Positions 1 to 5,235 of a stretch of DNA of 44,373 bases are shown piece by piece (position 1 is the first letter of the stretch; each line of letters begins with the position of its first letter). The stretch lies in the NCBI GenBank assembly GCA_045588675.1, contig JAZNER010000040.1:1-44373 (forward strand). Reading direction: 5' to 3'. The position numbers and the translations under genes were made by a program. Under the pieces are notes generated by a model. It did no database searches. It had not been told where the DNA came from and saw only the letters and a program-made list of their open reading frames with translations. This DNA comes from SVTX01 sp045588675. GTDB taxonomy: Bacteria; Bacillota; Clostridia; Oscillospirales; CAG-272.

Positions 1-26
1 AAATAAAATAAAGCCCCTTTAGGGGC
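1..26 (-). terminator. Possible intrinsic terminator or 3' hairpin of the structured RNA
   Basis: Read on the minus strand, GCCCC-TAAA-GGGGC is followed by TTTATTTTATTT, a standard terminator layout. The same bases can instead pair with 88-104 in a long-range duplex, so the two folds exclude each other. It could therefore be an attenuator rather than a plain end. The window edge hides what follows. Confidence 0.45.
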
Positions 27-225
27 ATGCCTGTGAAAGTCGTGCGGTTGGCAGACTTTTCGACGAGCCTATAGGCTCAGCCTGTGACATGCCCCAAGGG
101 GGCTATTGCAAGCCACCAGCACGGCTGGTGGTCATGACTGCTTGTTACGTAGCTTTTTGAGGGGGGCTACGCAAGTTGTGTAACCCCCTGCTTTTTGTTG
201 GGGCTTTTGTACATATTTGGCATGG
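1..225 (-). ncRNA. Structured non-coding RNA candidate, possibly IscB omega-RNA/HEARO-like
   Basis: This GC-rich block with many hairpins lies between AT-rich sequences and has no convincing ORF on either strand. Given in plus coordinates, the pairings are 113-120 with 124-131 (8 bp, 3-nt loop), 65-69 with 74-78, 35-41 with 54-61, and 148-153 with 166-171. The loop of the last hairpin is G-rich and could form a pseudoknot with the C-run at 184-188. A long-range duplex joins 12-29 to 88-104. A promoter-like TTGCAA-16-TAATGT lies just upstream on the minus strand at 232-259. Size, multibranch shape and possible pseudoknot recall the omega-RNA (HEARO) that lies directly upstream of IscB-type genes, and such a gene would lie just outside the window. 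That family assignment is inference. Another structured RNA class or a riboswitch-like leader is equally open. Confidence 0.45.
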
Positions 226-231
226 AGTACC

Positions 232-259
232 ACATTATCTAAACTATTACAGATTGCAA
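232..259 (-). promoter_or_regulatory. Putative promoter of the structured RNA
   Basis: On the minus strand TTGCAA (254-259) is separated by 16 bp from TAATGT (232-237). It sits right after the stop of the broken ORF (265-267) and just before the hairpin-rich block, so it would start the RNA near 225. The -35 context CACTTGCAAT also occurs at the promoter at 25145-25173. The -10 box is weak. Confidence 0.4.
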
Positions 260-264
260 GTGTT

Positions 265-654
265 TTATTTAGGACTAAAGCTTCCTCCGCTTAATGGTTT
301 GGGGTTAAATGATTTATTAGATGTTTTTCCCTTTCGAGACGGTGAAGCGTAACCCTTGCTGTTCTGACAAGGAGGATTCCCAACAATCTTTTCTATTTGA
401 CTCATTGTCTCTTTGTCATTATTCATTATTGCTATTTCATGTGCTTTCGAATAACTTATTTCGAGCCCGTTCTTTTTTTCTTTTTTCTATATCTCAGTTC
501 TTTTTAATTTCATTTTTTCGTCTAATTTCCTCTTGTCGCTTGCGTTTAAGTGCTTTTTCGGTTTCGCGTATTTTTTGCTATCTTCAATCCATTTATTATG
601 TAAATCATATATTCTAGTAAGAAAGATGGGATCGTGTATTAGTTCTTTAACCAT
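265..654 (-). pseudogene. Small gene of unknown function interrupted by an in-frame TAG
   Basis: An ATG at 654 opens a 55-residue frame beginning MVKELIHDPIFL and ending at a TAG (487-489). The same frame then stays open for 73 more codons to a TAA at 265-267. The second half looks like real protein, with a SYSKAHEIAIMNNDKETMSQ stretch and a Ser/Lys/Pro/Gly-rich tail ending in SGGSFSPK. The neighbouring SseB-like gene itself stops at TAG, so amber is a normal stop here and reading through it is not expected. The first dozen residues resemble the start of clostridial peptide deformylase, but the rest does not and no catalytic motif follows. It is most likely a gene broken by one nonsense change. 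Two separate small ORFs, or a frameshifted longer gene in this A-rich stretch, are alternatives. Confidence 0.4.
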
Positions 655-660
655 TCTTAG

Positions 661-1134
661 CTATTCATCCTCATCAATATTTGTAGGAAAACTACCGATA
701 ATATCAAACCATTCCTTTGGTACAACAAATGGCATAGAAAACGCATTAACAACTATTCCAACTGTTTCCTTTTTACCGTTTGCATAGGACATTGCTTCAA
801 AAAAGTGTTTTTCCACTTTGCTAAAATTGTTTCCGTACTCACCCATTTCTTCAATACTCGAAAAGACAGGATAGAATTTATCTTCGCCATTTTGAAGAAT
901 ATCAGGCTCAAACTTCATTACTTCGTCTGTCGTAACGGTATCACCTACTTGGGAATTTATAAATTTTTCGGTATCCGTATCGCTCATTTGTAGAGTTCCG
1001 GGAATCCAAACAAAACTATCGCGTAAACAATGTAACACCGGAATAAGATTCTGTTTGGTCCTGTCATTTTCAAATTCTTCTATCAAAGCCTTTAAGACTC
1101 GTCCGCTTTTTAATGTTTCTCTTTTTACTCCCAT
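661..1134 (-). CDS. SseB-family domain protein
   Basis: The 157-residue soluble protein has the layout of the SseB N-terminal domain common in Clostridia. A helical start (about 10-45) is followed by a hydrophobic strand FVWIPG, a FYPVFSSIEEM segment near residue 90 that resembles the FPVFTS-EE core of the family, and a VGIVVNAFSMPFVVP strand near residue 125 that matches the usual INPF segment. No signal peptide or membrane segment is present. AAAGGAGAG lies upstream of the ATG. SseB-domain proteins lack a settled biochemical function outside the enterobacterial enhanced serine-sensitivity protein, so no role is assigned. It lies in a minus-strand cassette between two deformylase-like gene starts, a mosaic context that suggests acquisition. 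Confidence 0.65.
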   Translation of the reverse strand: MGVKRETLKSGRVLKALIEEFENDRTKQNLIPVLHCLRDSFVWIPGTLQMSDTDTEKFINSQVGDTVTTDEVMKFEPDILQNGEDKFYPVFSSIEEMGEYGNNFSKVEKHFFEAMSYANGKKETVGIVVNAFSMPFVVPKEWFDIIGSFPTNIDEDE

Positions 1135-1168
1135 ATAGTTTACTCTCCTTTCAAAATCTTATTGCCTC

Positions 1169-1216
1169 CTACTTCCCTGCGAGGAAGATCGGATCGTGCA
1201 TCAGCTCTTTAATCAT
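1169..1216 (-). pseudogene. 15-codon fragment resembling the start of peptide deformylase
   Basis: The tiny frame reads MIKELMHDPIFLAGK and then stops at TAG. The pattern M-I/V-K-E-hydrophobic-x-D-x-h-F-L-x-x-K is typical of the first residues of clostridial peptide deformylases. The rest of a deformylase, including its metal-binding HExxH, is absent. Its ATG overlaps the end of the upstream gene by eight bases, and GAGGAAA in that gene's tail could serve as ribosome binding site, so it may be translated by coupling. A second diverged copy starts at 654. It is probably a remnant left when another cassette replaced the rest of the gene, but a conserved leader peptide cannot be excluded. Confidence 0.4.
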
Positions 1217-1838
1217 TGCTTTCCTCGTCATCTTCCTCCGTCAAAGGAGATATCGATCCTTTTTCGGCTGCCATTACTGCTTCGAAATTATCAATGATAA
1301 AACGCTGTGCTTCTTTCGAAAAATATATCACGGGAGATTTCCTGCCATAATTTTCCCAAATCTTCAAGACAAGGCCAATTGCCTCACCCTCCGGCGTCGG
1401 GAATCTTTTTGACTTCCCATTATACCATTCACGCCATTCAATCATTCCTATATCGCGTAAATAGTAGTTAATTTTACGATATGAGAATTTTTCTATTTTC
1501 TTTTCTTCAATGTCTTCTTTGACCAACCAATTGATTTTTCTTGCTATGGCAGATGCTGAAATAGGATAAGAAGAATATTCAAATTTTTCAAGCTGTTCTT
1601 GCGTTATGGAAAACGGGAGGTGTGGAGATTTCTTTTCTTTTGGCTGTTTTCTCGGTTCTCTGTCAATCTCTTTTTGAAGGATACTCGACACATAGAACAA
1701 GCATCTAGAAATCCGAACATTGTTAACAATATCATCATCTGACACGGGTTTATCATCCAATGGATTGATTCCATTTGCCAATTTGTCTATAAAGGATTTT
1801 GCATACTCTATTTTTTCAAGTTCTGTCATATCCGTCAA
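1209..1838 (-). CDS. Conserved protein of unknown function
   Basis: The 209-residue soluble protein is a type I recognise only as conserved in Lachnospiraceae and related Clostridia, without a reliable family name. The N-terminal part (1-58) begins with an EKIEYAKSFIDKLANGINPL segment and continues to a VRISRCLFYVSSIL helix. A charged, Lys/Pro-rich linker (about 60-75) leads to a C-terminal domain (about 80-195) with a YPISASAIARKIN helix-turn-helix-like segment, a YRKINYYLRDIGMI helix, a basic turn (KSKRFPTPEGEAIG) and a final AQRFIIDNFEAVM helix. The acidic tail ends in EEDDEESND. This arrangement suggests winged-helix nucleic-acid binding, but that is inference. A promoter lies 180 bp upstream, and the stop overlaps the deformylase-like fragment. 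Confidence 0.6.
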   Translation of the reverse strand: MTDMTELEKIEYAKSFIDKLANGINPLDDKPVSDDDIVNNVRISRCLFYVSSILQKEIDREPRKQPKEKKSPHLPFSITQEQLEKFEYSSYPISASAIARKINWLVKEDIEEKKIEKFSYRKINYYLRDIGMIEWREWYNGKSKRFPTPEGEAIGLVLKIWENYGRKSPVIYFSKEAQRFIIDNFEAVMAAEKGSISPLTEEDDEESND

Positions 1839-1856
1839 TTCCTTTCGTTTTAATCA

Positions 1857-1964
1857 TCATAGCAAAGACAAAAATTCACCTGCTTGTTCTCTGCTCTTGA
1901 AAATAATAATATTTTTATTGCTGTATTTTTCGAGCAATTCAAGGATTTTAGGCTTTGCTGCTCG
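1857..1964 (-). pseudogene. C-terminal remnant of an unidentified gene
   Basis: Thirty-five codons read as plausible protein (KPKILELLEKYSNK, then IIIFKSREQAGEFLSLL) and end at TGA, but the frame is closed by TAA immediately upstream and has no suitable start. It lies in the 5' leader of the 1209-1838 gene, downstream of the promoter at 2022-2050. It looks like the tail of a truncated gene. It could also be chance coding-like sequence. Confidence 0.3.
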
Positions 1965-2021
1965 TTATAACTTTTTATATCATAATTTAATAATTTATAT
2001 TTTTATTTTTATACATTTTAC

Positions 2022-2050
2022 ATTATATCACCATTTTCGCCAAATTGCAA
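2022..2050 (-). promoter_or_regulatory. Minus-strand promoter for the left cassette
   Basis: TTGCAA (2045-2050) and TATAAT (2022-2027) are separated by exactly 17 bp on the minus strand. The transcript would start near 2015 and leave a leader of roughly 175 nt before the gene ending at 1209. Within the gap 1839-2419, this promoter, the remnant at 1857-1964, the hairpin at 2198-2236 and the leader hairpins at 2349-2404 are the only elements seen. Confidence 0.65.
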
Positions 2051-2197
2051 GCATTTGACTTCAATTAATTCAACGAACTTGCAACTTTTCCTGTGTCCGC
2101 GAATCAATATTTTTGTGAACAGACATCAGCGCCTATATATCCGTAAATGTTGAATTTCCGCTAATCTATGTGCTGACAGGTTCTAAAAAACAAAATC

Positions 2198-2236
2198 AGC
2201 CGATGAGGTTCTTTCCTGAATCCTCATTGGCTTTTA
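2198..2236. terminator. Bidirectional hairpin terminator
   Basis: AGCCGATGAGG and CCTCATTGGCT form an 11-bp stem with one G-T pair and a 13-nt loop. TTTTAC follows on the plus strand, and GATTTTGTTTTTT follows on the minus strand. No gene ends here on either strand, so it may be left from a lost neighbour at the edge of the accessory cassette, or it may insulate the two flanking regions. Confidence 0.5.
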
Positions 2237-2348
2237 CTGTTTAAGTATAGTTCGCTATCCTGTAGAATATAATATATTATAAACATTTTTGCAGGTGGCA
2301 GCGTGAAAATTACTTCCAACTTATAGGTAAATTAACTGCTTCACGCGC

Positions 2349-2404
2349 GAATTTTGCCTTTCGACAAAATTCATCGATTGTATTTGTGCCGCCGCAAAGG
2401 CGGC
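2349..2404 (+). promoter_or_regulatory. Two leader hairpins before the DUF6512-like gene
   Basis: GAATTTTG/CAAAATTC (2349-2356 with 2365-2372) and GCCGCC/GGCGGC with a GCAAA loop (2388-2393 with 2399-2404) stand in the leader. The second ends only five bases before the GGAG ribosome binding site at 2410-2413. It may affect ribosome access. A TATAAT at 2268-2273 could be the -10 box, but no good -35 box was found. Confidence 0.4.
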
Positions 2405-2419
2405 GGAATGGAGATTATT

Positions 2420-2944
2420 ATGAAAAAATCTATAGGACTTTGGCTTCTGATGGGCTTTGCCGTTACCTCACTCGGAGGCACGCTTTTACATTTTTTGTAT
2501 GAATGGCTTGGAGAGGCTGTATGGGTTGCGCCGTTTTCGGGCGTGAATGAATCGACTTGGGAGCATATGAAGCTGCTCTTTTGGCCAATGTTTATCTTCG
2601 CTATCGTTCAGAGCTTTTTCTTCAAGGACAGAGAGGATTTTTGGTGCATCAAGCTGAAAGGAACACTTCTCGGTATTGCCCTGATTCCGATAATCTTCTA
2701 TACCTACAACGGCGTGATCGGCAAGTCGCCCGATTGGCTCAACATTGCCATTTTCTTTGTTTCTGCCGCGATTGCATATATCTACGAAACACGGCAGTTC
2801 AATAACCGAACAACCGCTTGTCAGAAACCCAAGCTTGCGATTATCCTACTCTGTGTGGTTGCCGCTCTGTTCGTGGTGTTCACCTTCGCTACACCACAAA
2901 TCGGGATATTCAAGGACCCGCTGACAAGCACATATGGAATATAA
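2420..2944 (+). CDS. DUF6512-like integral membrane protein
   Basis: The 174-residue protein has about five hydrophobic segments (near 5-25, 50-70, 82-102, 108-125 and 143-160). After the first lies the segment HFLYEWLGEAVWVAPFSGVN followed by ESTWEHMK, which I recognise as typical of the clostridial DUF6512 family of unknown function. The start at 2420 is preferred over the in-frame ATG at 2408 because GGAG lies six bases ahead of it and the protein then begins MKKSIG just before the first membrane segment. It probably resides in the cytoplasmic membrane. The GntP-type permease downstream has its own promoter, so joint function is not implied. Confidence 0.7.
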   Translation: MKKSIGLWLLMGFAVTSLGGTLLHFLYEWLGEAVWVAPFSGVNESTWEHMKLLFWPMFIFAIVQSFFFKDREDFWCIKLKGTLLGIALIPIIFYTYNGVIGKSPDWLNIAIFFVSAAIAYIYETRQFNNRTTACQKPKLAIILLCVVAALFVVFTFATPQIGIFKDPLTSTYGI

Positions 2945-3009
2945 AAAATTGCCGATTATGTTTCCTTTGATTCCTAATCGAAATAATTCATTAAAAAAGC
3001 TAAAACCTC

Positions 3010-3038
3010 TTGCATTTTTCGACATTTTCGTATATAAT
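3010..3038 (+). promoter_or_regulatory. Promoter of the GntP-family permease
   Basis: TTGCAT (3010-3015), a 17-bp spacer and TATAAT (3033-3038) lie 37 bp before the start codon. Their position rules out the longer in-frame start at 2934, which would lie upstream of the transcript start. Confidence 0.75.
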
Positions 3039-3074
3039 ATAATATATCTATATAATTTTTTGGAGGTTTTTCTA

Positions 3075-4424
3075 ATGTCTGCAATTATTTCTTTGCTTGG
3101 AATAGTGCTTGGTCTCGTGCTACTTGTCTATCTTGCTTATCGAGGCCACTCTATCATTTGGGTAGCTCCCGTGTGCGCTCTTCTTGTCGCTCTCTTGAGC
3201 GGAAGCAATTTGCTGAATTCTTATTTGGTGGATTATATTGGCGGAACGGCGGCTTACATCGTTTCTTGGTTCCCTGCATTCTTCCTTGGTGCTGTTTACG
3301 GAAAGATTATGGACCGTACAGGTTCTGCTCGCTCCCTCGCCAACAAAATAGTCTCACTGATTGGCTCGAAATATGCGCTTCTTGCAGTTGTTTTGCCATG
3401 CTTGTTGATGACCTATGGTGGAATATCACTGTTCGTGGTGGTATTTGTTATTTATCCTATGGGGTATGCCATTTACCGTGAATCCAATCTTCCTCGTACC
3501 CTTCTTCCCGGAGCGATCGCATTCGGAGCATTTGGAATCACAATGACATGTTTTCCCGGATCTCCTCAAATCCAAAACATTATCCCCACTACTTATTACG
3601 GTACAACGGCATTTGCCGCCCCTTTCATGGGACTTATCGCTGCAGGATTGATTGCCGTTCCCGGTTACATATATCTTGCCTGGCGGATCCGTCAGGCAAG
3701 AAAGAACAACTTAGGATTTGAAGAAGATCCTAAATATCTTGAATTAGCGACCGAATCTGCAAAACAACCGAAATGGCACTGGTTGAGCGGTCTGATTCCT
3801 TTGGTAGTCGTTGTGCTTATGCTTAACGTTCTCCCAAATATTCTAAAGAATTATGCCAACGCGACTCTAACCTCTAGCCAAGCAATCGTCATAGCACTTC
3901 TCAGCGGTATCTTTGTAACAAGTCTTATGAACATTCATCAGTTCAAGTCCTTGCTGCCCGCAGTAAATGAAGGCGCCAACGGCTCTCTGACCGCTATCAT
4001 GAATACTGCCTGTGCGGTTGGCTTTGGGACGGTAGTCAAGGGAGTTGCAGGATTTGCTCTCCTAACGACGGCAATGGTTAACATGCCCGGATCTATTCTC
4101 TTTTCTGAGGCGGTTGCTGTAAACGTGCTTGCCGGAGCTACCGGCTCAGCTTCGGGAGGTATGTCTATTGCACTTGAGGCTCTTGGTCCTCAGTTTTTAG
4201 AAAAGGCAGCACAGATTGGTCTCTCTCCCGAATATCTTCACCGTATTGCTTCCGTCGCATCGGGCGGACTCGATACTTTGCCGCACAATGGTGCAGTTCT
4301 CACCCTCCTTGCCGTTTCAAATTGCAAGCATAAGGAATCCTATATGGACATCTGCGTTACCTCTTGCATAATTCCGGTCATCGTTTCCCTTGTTTTATCT
4401 TTCGTATGGGGACTGTTCATTTAA
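3075..4424 (+). CDS. GntP-family permease
   Basis: The 449-residue polytopic membrane protein has about a dozen hydrophobic segments. Its pattern is that of the GntP (gluconate:H+ symporter) family, which also imports other hydroxy acids such as 3-hydroxybutyrate. Features seen are an early GKIMDRTGSARSLANKI loop, a central SALFVVVFVIYPM-like segment (ISLFVVVFVIYPMGYA), and a conserved C-terminal stretch GATGSASGGMSIALEALG followed by ASGGLDTLPHNGAV, as in other members. The start at 3075 follows GGAGG (3062-3066). It has its own promoter and a hairpin terminator, so it is a single-gene unit. The substrate cannot be read from the sequence. No sugar-acid kinase or dehydratase genes lie nearby. 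Confidence 0.85.
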   Translation: MSAIISLLGIVLGLVLLVYLAYRGHSIIWVAPVCALLVALLSGSNLLNSYLVDYIGGTAAYIVSWFPAFFLGAVYGKIMDRTGSARSLANKIVSLIGSKYALLAVVLPCLLMTYGGISLFVVVFVIYPMGYAIYRESNLPRTLLPGAIAFGAFGITMTCFPGSPQIQNIIPTTYYGTTAFAAPFMGLIAAGLIAVPGYIYLAWRIRQARKNNLGFEEDPKYLELATESAKQPKWHWLSGLIPLVVVVLMLNVLPNILKNYANATLTSSQAIVIALLSGIFVTSLMNIHQFKSLLPAVNEGANGSLTAIMNTACAVGFGTVVKGVAGFALLTTAMVNMPGSILFSEAVAVNVLAGATGSASGGMSIALEALGPQFLEKAAQIGLSPEYLHRIASVASGGLDTLPHNGAVLTLLAVSNCKHKESYMDICVTSCIIPVIVSLVLSFVWGLFI

Positions 4425-4435
4425 TCAAAAAATTT

Positions 4436-4470
4436 AAGCGACAATCAAACTGTGATTGCCGCTTTTCTTT
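4436..4470 (+). terminator. Terminator after the GntP-family permease
   Basis: AAGCGACAATCA (4436-4447) pairs with TGATTGCCGCTT (4453-4464) with one mismatch, and TTCTTTTG follows. It lies 12 bp after the permease stop codon. Confidence 0.7.
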
Positions 4471-4498
4471 TGTTTATATTTAGCGCATCAAATATTTA

Positions 4499-4531
4499 TA
4501 GCCCGACTAAGCTTACATCTTAATCGGGCTA
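4499..4531 (-). terminator. Terminator of the oxoacid dehydrogenase operon
   Basis: TAGCCCGACTAAG and CTTAATCGGGCTA form a 13-bp stem with one mismatch. It lies 33 bp beyond the stop of the metallo-hydrolase gene, and a T/A-rich run follows on the minus strand. It would end the minus-strand E2-E3-E1-hydrolase transcript. Confidence 0.6.
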
Positions 4532-4564
4532 TATTAATATATTCAAATTTTTGCAAAATTGCTG

Positions 4565-5203
4565 TCAAACGCTCAATGTCAACTCTTCTGCAATTTCAGG
4601 AATATGAATATTTGTATCTTTTTCTATTGTTCCGTCAAGCAAGCTCCAAATTCCCTCGCTATCCGCTTCTTTTTGTGGCATATGAAGAATAATTATTTGC
4701 TTTGCACCAAGCTCCTGAGTGCTTTTCCATGCAGATTGGGTAATTGCATAGGCAAAAGGTACTATCAGAATATCGGGGCGAGGTAGCTCCATAAATTTCT
4801 TCAGGTTCAACGGTGAGGCATCACCCATAAACCACACGCAAGAGCTTCCCTCTATTATGTAGCTTATATGAGGCACATCTGTTTTGCCAATATGACGGGT
4901 TTGCACAGGAGTCATTCGTATATTGCTTATTTCCTCTTTAACAGGTAAACTCTCAGGTTCATAAACGAACCTGAGAGTTTTTTCCTTATATTGCTGTGCA
5001 TAGGAATCGTCATAATGGTCTTTATGCCTATGTGTGAACGCCAATATGTCGGGCATGTTTTCTATAAGCTCATCACGAATAGCGCTCGGTGTTCCGAGAT
5101 ACGGGTGCAATTTTTCGCAAACTCCGTCAAGTAGGATACGAGAGCCATCCATTGTGAGCAATACGCCGGCATTTGCTGTCCTTTTAATTTTTAAGCTAAG
5201 CAT
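4565..5203 (-). CDS. Metallo-beta-lactamase-fold hydrolase, UlaG-like
   Basis: The 212-residue cytoplasmic protein carries the zinc-binding motif as FTHRHKDHYD (His58, His60, Asp62, His63). Later metal ligands are His104 (QTRHIG), Asp128 (FMGDAS) and His174 (IILHMP). The compact layout, with a GVLLTMDGSRILLDGV start, resembles UlaG-type L-ascorbate-6-phosphate lactonases and other small MBL-fold hydrolases. The substrate is unknown. It is the last gene of the minus-strand operon, 32 bp after the fused E1 gene, and AAAGG precedes the start. Its place suggests a role in supply or cleanup of an acyl or lactone substrate of the complex, but that is inference. Confidence 0.75.
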   Translation of the reverse strand: MLSLKIKRTANAGVLLTMDGSRILLDGVCEKLHPYLGTPSAIRDELIENMPDILAFTHRHKDHYDDSYAQQYKEKTLRFVYEPESLPVKEEISNIRMTPVQTRHIGKTDVPHISYIIEGSSCVWFMGDASPLNLKKFMELPRPDILIVPFAYAITQSAWKSTQELGAKQIIILHMPQKEADSEGIWSLLDGTIEKDTNIHIPEIAEELTLSV

Positions 5204-5235
5204 ATTAAACCTTTATTACGACAATCTATTTCAGA

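Noticed and set aside
41..60. GTGCGG as the 5' end of a bacterial group II intron
   Set aside because: No domain V hairpin or intron-encoded reverse transcriptase was found, and the motif lies inside a stem of the RNA block read more sensibly on the other strand.
321..617. Plus-strand ORF of 98 codons near the left end
   Set aside because: It lies opposite the broken minus-strand ORF (265-654), has no ribosome site and has a low-complexity Phe/Ser/Leu composition typical of an antisense shadow.
7..2050. A CRISPR array or toxin-antitoxin pair in the accessory region
   Set aside because: No regular repeat-spacer pattern was seen, and none of the small frames matches a known toxin or antitoxin. 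The two short related peptides are only a pair of gene starts.
2934..3074. Longer N-terminus of the GntP-family permease
   Set aside because: It lies upstream of and across the promoter at 3010-3038, and GGAGG stands before the ATG at 3075.
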